DNA of 5,267 bases from positions 1 through 5,267 of the forward strand of contig JACADX010000244.1 in NCBI GenBank assembly GCA_013389125.1, given 5' to 3'. The position numbers and the translations under genes were made by a program. This document shows positions 1 to 5,267 of this stretch, in pieces. This DNA is from Parvularculaceae bacterium. Its GTDB lineage: Bacteria; Pseudomonadota; Alphaproteobacteria; Caulobacterales; Parvularculaceae. Below the pieces are notes generated by a model that saw only the letters and a program-made list of their open reading frames with translations, had not been told where the DNA came from and did not search any database. Numbering within the stretch: the stretch's first letter is position 1; each line of letters begins with the position of its first letter.

Positions 1-1094
1 AATATGGCGAGGGCGACTTCGCTTTCGATTACGCGAAGTCGCGCGTCGGCGCCCTTGCTGGCCGGACTGAAGTGTCGGCGCAGATTACCAGCGCTTTAAA
101 TGGCTCGGCTGGCGCGGTCGGAACGATTACGAGCGAAAGTGCTCAGCTACGACTCGGCGACCGTTTGCTGACGCCGATAGCGGTCAAGCGCCGGACGTTT
201 GTGGCGCAGTCGCCTGACGCCATCCTGTCGGCCGAATTGGCGACGACAAATGGAACTCCGCGCGGCACCATTCTGATGATTTATGGATCAGGCCCGGCGC
301 CGAAGGAGGCTTTCGACCTTTGGGCGTTCTGGTTCCTTGCTCAAGGATTTGGCGTGCTCACCTATGACAAGCGCGGTTCGGGTCGCTCAACAGGCGACTG
401 GCGCATCTCGGGACTCGAAGCGCTGGCGGCGGACGCCAAGGCGGTCCTGCACGCTGCGCGCTCATACCTGCCGACTGCGCCAATCATCGGTTGGGGTGCG
501 AGTCAGGCGGGGTGGATCCTGCCGCAGCTCAGCGCCGCTGGCCTTCTCGACGTCGTCATCATGCATGCGGGGTCAGCGATGCGCCCGCGCGAACAGATCC
601 TCGCCCAGGTCGATGCGGAATTGCGCGCATACGGTTTTCCAGAAGACGAGATCGCACGCGCAAGCGCGTATTACGCGCTCGATATCGACGTGTCATGCGG
701 CGAACGGCCTTGGGAGGACATCGACGCCGCTTACAAGGCTGCGGCCGACGCCGGCGCCGAATGGCTGCTTGCGCCGCCCGCGGCGAAAGATGCGCCCGAA
801 CGCACCATGATCCGCCTCATGGCCGACTTCGATCCGCAGCCCTACTGGGCGGCGAGCAATGCGCGGGTCCTCGCCCTCTTCGGGGGAAGGGATTGGATTG
901 TGCCGGCGGAACCCAACCTCGCCGCGCTCAAGAATATGGTTCGCCCGGAGCTTGAATTTCAGACTCAGATCCTTCCGCAAGCGAACCATTTGATGTTCAC
1001 ATCCGAAACCGGCCTTCGCGACGAGTATCCAACGCGGTCACAACTTGATCCGAGTTACTTTGCGGCGATCGAAAAATGGCTTCGTCGTCGTTGA
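1..1094 (+). CDS. Alpha/beta hydrolase (serine hydrolase, S33/YDKRG-type), 5'-truncated by the window edge
   Basis: This is a probable serine esterase, peptidase or acyl hydrolase of the alpha/beta-hydrolase fold; the substrate is unknown. Numbering from the GTG at 72, the oxyanion-region motif YGSGP is at 71-75, and YDKRGSGRS at 98-106 is typical of this branch. The nucleophile elbow GASQAGW (142-148) puts Ser144 as nucleophile. Asp274 (in GGRDW) and His306 (in QANHLMF) complete a plausible triad. The insert at about 170-260, between strand and acid residue, is the usual lid region. The frame (codons beginning at base 3) is open to the left edge with coding-like codons, and the GTG at 72 has no Shine-Dalgarno sequence. 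The real start is therefore probably outside the window and an N-terminal domain is partly missing. The elbow has Ala where most relatives have Gly (GxSxA, not GxSxG). Some rare-type codons (TTA, CTA, ATA) near the left end hint at less adapted DNA. It may be island cargo or chromosomal. The fold is secure; the function is not. Confidence 0.88.
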   Translation, partial: YGEGDFAFDYAKSRVGALAGRTEVSAQITSALNGSAGAVGTITSESAQLRLGDRLLTPIAVKRRTFVAQSPDAILSAELATTNGTPRGTILMIYGSGPAPKEAFDLWAFWFLAQGFGVLTYDKRGSGRSTGDWRISGLEALAADAKAVLHAARSYLPTAPIIGWGASQAGWILPQLSAAGLLDVVIMHAGSAMRPREQILAQVDAELRAYGFPEDEIARASAYYALDIDVSCGERPWEDIDAAYKAAADAGAEWLLAPPAAKDAPERTMIRLMADFDPQPYWAASNARVLALFGGRDWIVPAEPNLAALKNMVRPELEFQTQILPQANHLMFTSETGLRDEYPTRSQLDPSYFAAIEKWLRRR

Positions 1095-1108
1095 AGGAAG
1101 TTTGTCGG

Positions 1109-2302
1109 TCAGCGAACGGCGCTCAGCAAGGATCGCGCGCGATTCTCCAGTTCAAGCCGAGCGTCTTGATGAGGTTTGCCTCGTGCGACAGCGGTGATGC
1201 CTTGCACGAAGTCGAAGACGCTGGCGGGCGGGCGGCCTTCCTCGGCGAGGACGGTCTCGATGATGGTCGCGGTCTCGGCTTTCGAGAAGCCGCGCTTTCT
1301 TAAGTAATCGCTGCGGTCGTCGTCGTTGCGGGCGACGATCCGCTCGCGCGCCGCCTTGATGCCGTTGATGAAGGGCATGGGCGATGATTCGGCGAAGCGC
1401 GTCAGCGCGGGCGCGGCTTCTCGCGCGAAGCGATCCGATGCGTATTTCGAGTGGCGGATGACGATCTCCTGAAAATCCTCGACGCCCCAGAGGTTGCGAT
1501 TCTGACAGACGGCTCCGAGATAGAAGGAGGCAAGGCCCAGCGTCTTCGCGCCGACCTCGGAATTCCAGCAGTAGAAGCCGCGGAAAAAATAATCGGGCGA
1601 GCCGTCGGGCAACTTGCCGGCTTCGATCGGGTTCAGATCATCAACGAGGAAAATGAACACGTCGCGGTCAGAGGCGTAGAGCGTCGTCGACTTCCGGCTG
1701 ACGGCGGCGTTGGGATTGTAGACGCCGGTCGACCAGTCGAGGACGCCAGGGATTTTCCAGCGCGTGTCGCCGACGCCGTCACCGGCGATCTTCATCACCG
1801 CCGAGACGAGCTCGTGGTCATAGATGCGGCCATAGTCGGGGCCGGTGACCGCGCGAAGCTCGGTGCGGCCGTCTTCCGTCTCCAGCGTCTTCACCTGCTC
1901 GGCGCGATGCGTCGTCAGCCCATATTGCAGATTGATCGCCGCGAGCGGCGCCGGCAGCTGGCGGAGGTACGAGGCGGGCGCACCGACGAGCGAACTCAGC
2001 TGGCCGAAGGACCAGTGCGTCGGCGGGACAGGCGCATTGCTCTCCGGCAGGAGGAGTTCGAGCTTCTCGGCATCGTCGCGCGCGGCTTCGACGCGGATCG
2101 CCGCGCTCTCGACGACCCTCGTCCGGCTCTTCGCCGCGCGGCCGTTCACCGACGCATGGAGATCGGTGAGCGACAAAAACCGCTCATCGTCGGGGCGCGA
2201 AAACCATTCGGACGAGACGCGCCCGACCCGCGTACCGCGCGAGACATCTACCTTGTAACCGCCCGACGCATCGGGACGGGCATCTAGAACCTGAAGGGAC
2301 AT
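1109..2302 (-). CDS. DUF932 domain protein (phage/plasmid-like protein family)
   Basis: This 397-residue protein belongs to DUF932, a family of unknown biochemical function known mainly from phages, plasmids and integrative elements. Recognition rests on the conserved core: a TGPDYGRIYDHELV segment (about 153-166), an ASDRDVFIFLVDD strand/turn (210-222), and the signature block GFYCWNSEVGAKTLG (242-256) running into YLGAVCQNRNLWG (261-273), then IRHSK (282-286). The C-terminal third is helical and charged, including a DDDRSDYLRKRGFSKAE stretch that may be a small helical module. No signal peptide or membrane segment is seen, so it is probably cytoplasmic. The ATG is preceded by GGAG at a 7-nt spacing. 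It lies 130 nt downstream of the integrase on the same strand, which fits cargo of the same element. It ends 14 bp from the convergent hydrolase. The G/C-ending codon bias is stronger than in the integrase. Family assignment is confident; any role, for example in replication, anti-restriction or recombination, would be speculation. Confidence 0.9.
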   Translation of the reverse strand: MSLQVLDARPDASGGYKVDVSRGTRVGRVSSEWFSRPDDERFLSLTDLHASVNGRAAKSRTRVVESAAIRVEAARDDAEKLELLLPESNAPVPPTHWSFGQLSSLVGAPASYLRQLPAPLAAINLQYGLTTHRAEQVKTLETEDGRTELRAVTGPDYGRIYDHELVSAVMKIAGDGVGDTRWKIPGVLDWSTGVYNPNAAVSRKSTTLYASDRDVFIFLVDDLNPIEAGKLPDGSPDYFFRGFYCWNSEVGAKTLGLASFYLGAVCQNRNLWGVEDFQEIVIRHSKYASDRFAREAAPALTRFAESSPMPFINGIKAARERIVARNDDDRSDYLRKRGFSKAETATIIETVLAEEGRPPASVFDFVQGITAVARGKPHQDARLELENRARSLLSAVR

Positions 2303-2432
2303 GGGAATTCTCCGCGACAGGCGGCCGCGAGACTCTCTCTTCGGCCTCCAAACCCGTCACGGAAATACCCGCGTCACTTTGACTCTGTCGGTTGCTGCTT
2401 GGCGCTTGCGTCAATGTAAGCATCTATGGTCG
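2303..2432 (-). other. Gap between integrase and DUF932 genes with weak promoter-like elements
   Basis: This 130-nt stretch holds no gene I can support. On the minus strand it contains a TTGACG box (2410-2415) without a convincing partner -10. Closer to DUF932 there is a loose CCGACA-N18-TATTTC arrangement and two GTGACG repeats. The length allows DUF932 its own promoter, but read-through from the integrase gene is equally possible. There is no clear terminator hairpin with a T-run after the integrase stop. Confidence 0.25.
2310..2313 (-). promoter_or_regulatory. Ribosome binding site of the DUF932 gene
   Basis: On the minus strand GGAG (in CGGAGAATTCCC) stands 7 nt before the ATG at 2302-2300. 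It supports this start over internal ones. Confidence 0.6.
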
Positions 2433-3656
2433 CTACAAACCAATCTCGTCGAGAAACTGATCGATCTTGTTCGCAACGCGCTGCTTGACGGATTTGTATT
2501 CCGCCCAGGTGTAATGCTTGCGCGCAACATCGGAATGCTGGCCGTGATTATGCCAGATGTCAATTTCGCGTTCCTCGACATATTCGCTATCGAGCAAATG
2601 CGTCTTAAACGTCCGCCGTAAATCCTTTAGCTGAAAAGGCGGGACGCCGCAGTCGCTCATCATGCGCCGCGGGACTTTGCCAAGAGAGGTCAGATCGATC
2701 GGCTTGCGAATGTCATAAGTGTTTGGAAACAGATATTCGCTGCGCGAATTCGAGACCGCGAGCGCGATCTGATATTGTTGCTTGGCGTGCGCCGTGAGCG
2801 GCACATGATGTTCGCGGTTATTCTTCGTTGTGGGAAGGCAAAGCCTAGCATCTTTGTACCAATCCTTTTTTGAGGCCGAAATTTCGGTGATCCTGAGACC
2901 GCCCATAGAGATGACCATGCGAATAACGGCCGTCGTACGCGGATCGCAGACATCGGGGAGTCTTTCCCAAATCCTTTTGATCTCTACCTTCGTCAGAACG
3001 CGCTGTCTCGGAGTCGCCTTCGGTCCAGTCGGCGTGCCGGCGACCGGATTGACGGTGACGCCGTAATTCTTGCGGTTCGATGCGGCCGTAAAGTCGAGAT
3101 TTGCTTTGAGGCCCCATGCAAAAACGGCGTGAAGGTAAGCGCGGCAATGCCGGGAATGAGCTGGCGATCGCTGAAAAGTCTCCCGCAGCCAGTCGACGGC
3201 ATGCTCCTGCTTGACATCGACAGCCCGTGCTGCGCGTCCGAGAGCGCGCTCCATATAGTTACAAAAGCTGTGCTCGCTGCGGATGAGAGCGCGGTGGTAG
3301 GCGTCATGGGAGGCCTGACCCTTCGATTTCATCTGCGCGACGTAATCCTCGCAGAGGGTTTGAAGAGCCGGAAAAATGTCGTCTCCCGAAATGATGGTTC
3401 CGTCGGCTGCAGCCTGCGTTTTCACATTGAGGATATGGTCGGCATGTTTGCGGGCGTCGCTGAGCGAGATCTCGGGATAGTCGCCGATATTGGTTCGCAC
3501 CTGTTTGCCGCCGCGACGCGTGACCGCAGACCACTTTTTGGAAGCTGAAGAGACGCGCAGGCGGAGCCCGCGCAGGACGCTGTCACAGTATTCTTCACGA
3601 CCTGATTCAACCGAGATCGTCCGTACCCAACGGTCCGTCATTCGAAGCGTTTTCAT
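2433..3656 (-). CDS. Tyrosine recombinase / P4-type integrase of an integrative element
   Basis: This 407-residue site-specific integrase is predicted to insert and excise an element at the adjacent tRNA gene. The N-terminal part (about 15-80), with GLRLRVSSASKKWSAV and NIGDYPEISLSDARKHA, matches the DUF4102 arm-binding domain of P4-like integrases. Residues of about 95-215 form the helical core-binding domain, and about 220-400 the catalytic domain. Visible catalytic candidates are Arg255 (MGGLRITE), Lys278 (TTKNNREHHVPLT), Arg347 in box II (QLKDLRRTF), a His among 369-374 (HNHGQH), and the nucleophile Tyr382 (RKHYTW). Length is normal for the family. Box II has Lys344 where most members have His. 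The start ATG has AAAGG at an 8-nt spacing; Met6 is an in-frame alternative. Codon use is less G/C-biased than in the SIMPL gene, consistent with transfer. Its 5' end faces the tRNA 3' end, 138 bp away, the classic arrangement for a tRNA-targeted island. It appears intact. Confidence 0.95.
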   Translation of the reverse strand: MKTLRMTDRWVRTISVESGREEYCDSVLRGLRLRVSSASKKWSAVTRRGGKQVRTNIGDYPEISLSDARKHADHILNVKTQAAADGTIISGDDIFPALQTLCEDYVAQMKSKGQASHDAYHRALIRSEHSFCNYMERALGRAARAVDVKQEHAVDWLRETFQRSPAHSRHCRAYLHAVFAWGLKANLDFTAASNRKNYGVTVNPVAGTPTGPKATPRQRVLTKVEIKRIWERLPDVCDPRTTAVIRMVISMGGLRITEISASKKDWYKDARLCLPTTKNNREHHVPLTAHAKQQYQIALAVSNSRSEYLFPNTYDIRKPIDLTSLGKVPRRMMSDCGVPPFQLKDLRRTFKTHLLDSEYVEEREIDIWHNHGQHSDVARKHYTWAEYKSVKQRVANKIDQFLDEIGL

Positions 3657-3664
3657 GGCAAGAG

Positions 3665-3669
3665 CCTTT
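3665..3669 (-). promoter_or_regulatory. Ribosome binding site of the integrase gene
   Basis: AAAGG on the minus strand, 8 nt before the ATG at 3656-3654. It favours Met1 over the in-frame Met6. Confidence 0.45.
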
Positions 3670-3698
3670 CCGTTTTTCCGGGCCCTAGCGCGAACCAG

Positions 3699-3752
3699 TG
3701 TTACCCAGATTGTTACCCAAAGGGGCTAAAACGGCGTAAAAGCTGTTACCCA
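3699..3752. repeat. Three direct copies of TGTTACCCA, candidate integrase arm-type or operator sites
   Basis: Exact copies start at 3699, 3711 and 3744, all in the same orientation (TGGGTAACA on the integrase coding strand). Copies two and three extend to TGTTACCCAA. The start-to-start spacings are 12 and 33 bp, close to whole helical turns, so the sites would lie on roughly one face of the DNA. They sit between the integrase start and the tRNA 3' end, where tyrosine integrases usually have arm-type sites and where the integrase promoter must lie. I saw no other exact copy in the window. The repeats are directly visible; binding by the integrase or an excisionase is inference. Confidence 0.65.
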
Positions 3753-3794
3753 AGAAGTTCGACAGTCGCTAACTTATTGCTTTTATTAAATAAT

Positions 3795-3837
3795 TGGTGG
3801 GCCCGGAGGGACTCGAACCCCCAACCTAGCGGTTATG
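3795..3837 (-). other. Probable attachment site (att) covering the 3' half of the tRNA gene
   Basis: The integrase reads away from the tRNA 3' end and lies just past it, as in many P4-type islands, which recombine within a segment from the anticodon loop or T arm to the 3' end and so keep the tRNA intact. The exact core cannot be fixed because the other end of the element, with the expected duplicate of this segment, is not in the window; I found no second copy here. Confidence 0.5.
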
Positions 3838-3870
3838 AGCCGCCAGCTCTGACCATTGAGCTACAGGCCC
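3795..3870 (-). tRNA. tRNA with CAU anticodon, most likely tRNA-Ile2 (AUA-decoding after lysidine modification)
   Basis: All 76 nt fold as a standard cloverleaf. The 7-bp acceptor stem pairs GGGCCTG with CGGGCCC (one G-U). The D stem is GCTC/GAGC. The anticodon stem is GGCGG/CCGCT around loop CTCATAA, with the anticodon CAT at 3835-3837 on the complementary strand. The T arm is GGGGG-TTCGAGT-CCCTC with one G-U pair. The discriminator is A, and CCA is encoded in the gene. A CAU anticodon allows initiator Met, elongator Met or Ile2. C4-G69 and C5-G68 are both present; these are pairs recognised by the lysidine synthetase TilS in E. coli. The anticodon arm also resembles E. coli ileX far more than a methionine tRNA. 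The first base pair G1-C72 argues against the initiator. Automated tools may label it tRNA-Met. Its 3' half probably doubles as the element's attachment site. Confidence 0.93.
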
Positions 3871-3903
3871 CTTGGGGCGGCGCGGCCGACCCGGGTGCGG
3901 TCG

Positions 3904-3909
3904 CCTATA
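3904..3909 (-). promoter_or_regulatory. Possible -10 element of the tRNA promoter (TATAGG)
   Basis: On the minus strand, TATAGG within GTTATAGGCGA lies 34 nt before the tRNA 5' end, giving a leader of roughly 27 nt. The hexamer 17 nt upstream (TTCTAC) is a poor -35 match, so this is a weak call. Confidence 0.22.
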
Positions 3910-4020
3910 ACAGCATTGTGTAGGCCGTAGAAGGCGCCGGACCGGAGCGGCGCCAAAGCCGGCCCTATTCGGCCTTGATTTCGCCGCGCGCGAGGGCTCA
4001 TCTCCGCCACGCTCGCTTTG

Positions 4021-4026
4021 AGGAGG
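4021..4026 (+). promoter_or_regulatory. Strong ribosome binding site of the SIMPL gene
   Basis: AGGAGG followed by ATTT and then the ATG at 4031. This near-perfect anti-16S match fixes the start at 4031 and not at the out-of-frame ATGs nearby. Confidence 0.8.
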
Positions 4027-4030
4027 ATTT

Positions 4031-4759
4031 ATGCGCGCACTTGCGACAACCGCTCTTGCCGCGGCCGCCGCTGTCGGCTGTTCAGCCGCGTCCGTCGCCG
4101 CCGAAGAGGGCGCCGCGGGAGGGCAATACGCCATGAAGAGAACGATTGCGGTCACCGGCGTCGGCGAAGCCTCGAAAGCGCCCGACATGGCCAATCTGAC
4201 GCTCGGCGTCGACGCGGAAGGCGCGACCGCCGCCGAGGCGCTGCGCAAGAACTCGGCGCAAATGCAAGCGACGATCAAAAGCCTTACGGACGCCGGCGTC
4301 GACAAGAAGGATATTCAGACGTCGAACCTTTCAGTCGGCGCGAAGTACGACTATTCGCCGGAAGGCCGTCCGCCGCGCATCATCGGCTATCAGGCGACGA
4401 ATGCGGTCAGCGTGAAACTCCGAAATATCGACAAGGCGGGCGCGATTATCGACAAGGCGGTCGGCGTCGGCGCCAACCGGCTTGAGTCGATCTGGTTCAG
4501 CTTCGCCGACCCGAAACCGATCCTGAACGAAGCGCGAAGGAACGCCGTCGCCGACGCGAAAGAACGTGCGGCGCTCTATGCCGACGCCGCCGGCGTCAAG
4601 CTCGGCCCGATCCTGCAGATTTCCGACGGCTATGCGCCCCTGCCTGGACCCGTCCCGGTCATGGCGCGCATGGACATGGCGGAAGCCAAGGCGGTTCCGA
4701 TCGCGCCCGGCGAGTCGACGACCTCGGCAAGCGTCACCGTCATCTATGAAATCGAGTAG
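4031..4759 (+). CDS. SIMPL (DUF541) domain-containing secreted protein
   Basis: This 242-residue protein is of the SIMPL/DUF541 family, related to E. coli YggE and BP26 of Brucella. These are periplasmic or outer-membrane-associated, and some are linked to oxidative stress or form channel-like oligomers, but no precise reaction is known. Residues 1-24 form an Ala-rich signal peptide, with likely cleavage after SVAA before EEG. Cys17 (AVGC) loosely resembles a lipobox, but the -3 position is Ala, so ordinary cleavage is more likely. The family core is clear: IAVTGVGEASKAPD (39-52), a helix at about 64-88, the IQTSNLSVGAKYDY strand (95-108), GYQATNAVSVKLRNIDKAG (119-137), and the hallmark helix ARRNAVADAKERAALYADAAG (168-188). 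It ends in a beta strand, SASVTVIYEIE. Length is typical and the gene is complete. It is transcribed away from the tRNA, apparently alone, and belongs to the host flank. No promoter could be assigned in the 160-bp gap upstream. Confidence 0.93.
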   Translation: MRALATTALAAAAAVGCSAASVAAEEGAAGGQYAMKRTIAVTGVGEASKAPDMANLTLGVDAEGATAAEALRKNSAQMQATIKSLTDAGVDKKDIQTSNLSVGAKYDYSPEGRPPRIIGYQATNAVSVKLRNIDKAGAIIDKAVGVGANRLESIWFSFADPKPILNEARRNAVADAKERAALYADAAGVKLGPILQISDGYAPLPGPVPVMARMDMAEAKAVPIAPGESTTSASVTVIYEIE

Positions 4760-4760
4760 A

Positions 4761-4789
4761 GCCGGGGGCCGGACGAAGCAAGGCCCGGC
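4761..4789 (+). terminator. Weak GC-rich stem-loop after the SIMPL gene
   Basis: GCCGGG (4761-4766) can pair with CCCGGC (4784-4789), extended by CC/GG across a two-base bulge, with an 11-nt loop. It begins one base after the stop codon. There is no T-run, so it could be an mRNA 3'-end structure or a non-canonical terminator. Confidence 0.3.
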
Positions 4790-4937
4790 GAGGCGGCGGC
4801 GGCGCGCGCATTGAAAAGGACGATCGCGCCGCCCGGTCATCCTTCCGCCCCTCTTGCAACACATTGTGAACCAATCCGTCGGACAGTGTCGCCGCAAGTT
4901 CCCCGGCTGGCGCCTGCGCCGGCGTTCCTGGTGTTGC

Positions 4938-4942
4938 GAGGG
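4938..4942 (+). promoter_or_regulatory. Ribosome binding site of the 81-codon gene
   Basis: GAGGG followed by five bases and then the ATG at 4948. This decides the start; the frame is open further upstream to 4870, but without another good start codon. Confidence 0.55.
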
Positions 4943-4947
4943 TTTCG

Positions 4948-5193
4948 ATGTCGAGCGCCGTGACGACGCAGCGGAAAGGCGGCCGCGCCATTCTGAAGGA
5001 CGCTGTCTCCTGCTCCGCCGCGAATGAGCGGGCGGTCGCGCCAAGGGGCGAATACGAGATCGAGAAGCTCGACGGCGCCGGCGCCTGTTCGGTCGGGCTT
5101 TTCTCCTGCGCGACGCAGAACCGCTTCACGCTCACCTTCGACGCCTTTCTCCAGCATCTCAACGAAGGCCGGATCGCGGTCGTCAAAGATTGA
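4948..5193 (+). CDS. Small protein of unknown function (81 aa)
   Basis: I do not recognise this protein. Support for a real gene comes from a GAGGG ribosome binding site at good spacing, nearly all codons ending in G or C as in the neighbouring SIMPL gene, and a hairpin 8 bp after the stop. The product has a basic N-terminus (QRKGGR, 9-13). A charged stretch EYEIEKLDGAG (35-45) follows, and then three Cys in all (22, 47, 54). The end is more structured (RFTLTFDAFLQHLNEGRIAVVKD, split as 59-70 and 71-81), which could be a strand-helix-strand. There is no signal peptide or membrane segment, so it is probably cytoplasmic. It lies 188 bp after the SIMPL gene on the same strand, and its own promoter is not evident. 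Overlapping minus-strand frames are longer but lack a good start signal and are judged shadows. Confidence 0.65.
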   Translation: MSSAVTTQRKGGRAILKDAVSCSAANERAVAPRGEYEIEKLDGAGACSVGLFSCATQNRFTLTFDAFLQHLNEGRIAVVKD

Positions 5194-5200
5194 CGATTTT

Positions 5201-5226
5201 AGCCGCAAGGCTCTGGCCTTGGGGCT
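5201..5226 (+). terminator. Strong hairpin after the 81-codon gene, possible terminator
   Basis: AGCC-G-CAAGGC pairs with GCCTTG-G-GGCT around a TCTG loop, giving ten base pairs with a single G-G mismatch. It starts 8 bp after the TGA. A TTTT stretch precedes it, but no T-run follows on either strand, so it is not a textbook intrinsic terminator. It could stabilise the 3' end of the mRNA or end transcription in a U-tract-independent way. Confidence 0.45.
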
Positions 5227-5267
5227 ACGAACCGGCGAATTTCCTCCTCGCGGGCGGCGCGCGCCGC

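Larger units (their letters stand above)
3657..3794. other. AT-richer att/regulatory region between integrase and tRNA
   Basis: This is the least GC-rich part of the window, with an A/T run just beyond the tRNA CCA (about 3771-3795) and the TGTTACCCA repeats in the middle. It must carry the integrase promoter, but I see no convincing -35/-10 pair. The repeats could overlap it, so integrase autoregulation is possible. No gene is present. Confidence 0.5.
3871..4030. other. Divergent intergenic region between tRNA and SIMPL genes
   Basis: This 160-bp gap must contain promoters for both divergent genes. Besides the TATAGG box noted for the tRNA, it has a GGCGCC/GGCGCC inverted repeat (3933-3938 and 3949-3954, 10-nt loop). 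In DNA this GC-rich that could be chance. I see no small gene. Confidence 0.3.

Noticed and set aside
1085..1140. Left end of the element (second att copy) at the hydrolase/DUF932 boundary
   Set aside because: No stretch here resembles the tRNA 3' segment, so the far att site must lie outside the window or be diverged beyond recognition by eye.
1451..2287. Long plus-strand open frame (278 codons) antisense to DUF932
   Set aside because: It lies wholly opposite a well-supported family gene. Its product is Arg/Ala-rich with no recognisable motif, as expected for a shadow of GC-rich codons, and it has no convincing start signal.
2301..2621. Plus-strand frame of 106 codons at the DUF932 start and over the integrase 3' end
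   Set aside because: It overlaps the conserved C-terminal part of the integrase in antisense, and the product has no family features. Its ATG overlaps the DUF932 start codon by chance.
3622..3629. GTACCCAA inside the integrase gene as a fourth arm-type repeat
   Set aside because: It lacks one base of the nonamer and lies within coding sequence, so I treat it as chance.
3933..3954. GGCGCC inverted repeat between the tRNA and SIMPL genes as a terminator or riboswitch
   Set aside because: It is only six pairs of self-complementary GC sequence in a GC-rich spacer, with no T-run and no wider conserved fold.
4331..5044. Minus-strand frame of 237 codons across the SIMPL gene and the following gap
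   Set aside because: The product is low-complexity Arg-rich, most of it lies opposite the conserved SIMPL core, and no ribosome binding site is seen.
4740..5208. Two minus-strand frames (148 and 123 codons) opposite the 81-codon gene
   Set aside because: They lack a good ribosome binding site, and their codon third positions do not show the G/C bias that the plus-strand frame has.

Overview
The window looks like chromosomal DNA of a GC-rich alphaproteobacterium, most likely Hyphomicrobiales/Rhizobiales. Coding frames have strongly G/C-ending codons, gene starts carry AGGAGG- or GGAG-type ribosome binding sites, and the SIMPL-domain protein and the island genes resemble rhizobial or methanotroph-type relatives. 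The taxonomic placement is inferred from general resemblance, not from a search.

The layout from left to right is as follows. (1) Bases 1-1094 (+) hold the 3' part of an alpha/beta hydrolase gene. Its frame stays open to the left edge, so the true start lies outside the window. (2) A DUF932 (phage/plasmid-like) protein gene at 1109-2302 (-) converges on it with a gap of only 14 bp. (3) A P4-type tyrosine recombinase gene lies at 2433-3656 (-), upstream of the DUF932 gene on the same strand. (4) A 138-bp AT-richer intergenic segment at 3657-3794 carries three copies of the nonamer TGTTACCCA. (5) A complete tRNA gene with anticodon CAU lies at 3795-3870 (-); it is best read as the AUA-decoding tRNA-Ile2. 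(6) A secreted SIMPL (DUF541) protein gene follows at 4031-4759 (+). (7) A small unrecognised gene of 81 codons lies at 4948-5193 (+) and is followed by a strong hairpin.

The simplest reading is the edge of an integrative element inserted at the 3' end of the tRNA gene. The integrase lies just beyond the tRNA 3' end, and the repeated nonamers between them are good candidates for integrase arm-type or regulatory sites. DUF932 is the first cargo gene. The tRNA, the SIMPL gene and the 81-codon gene would then be host flank. The far end of the element, including any duplicated tRNA 3' segment, is not visible here. The hydrolase could be cargo or chromosome.

I see no CRISPR array, insertion sequence, toxin-antitoxin pair or clearly new multi-gene system. 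The most interesting items are the tRNA/integrase junction with its repeats, the uncharacterised DUF932 cargo gene, the Lys in place of the usual His in the integrase box II, and the unassigned small gene with its hairpin.
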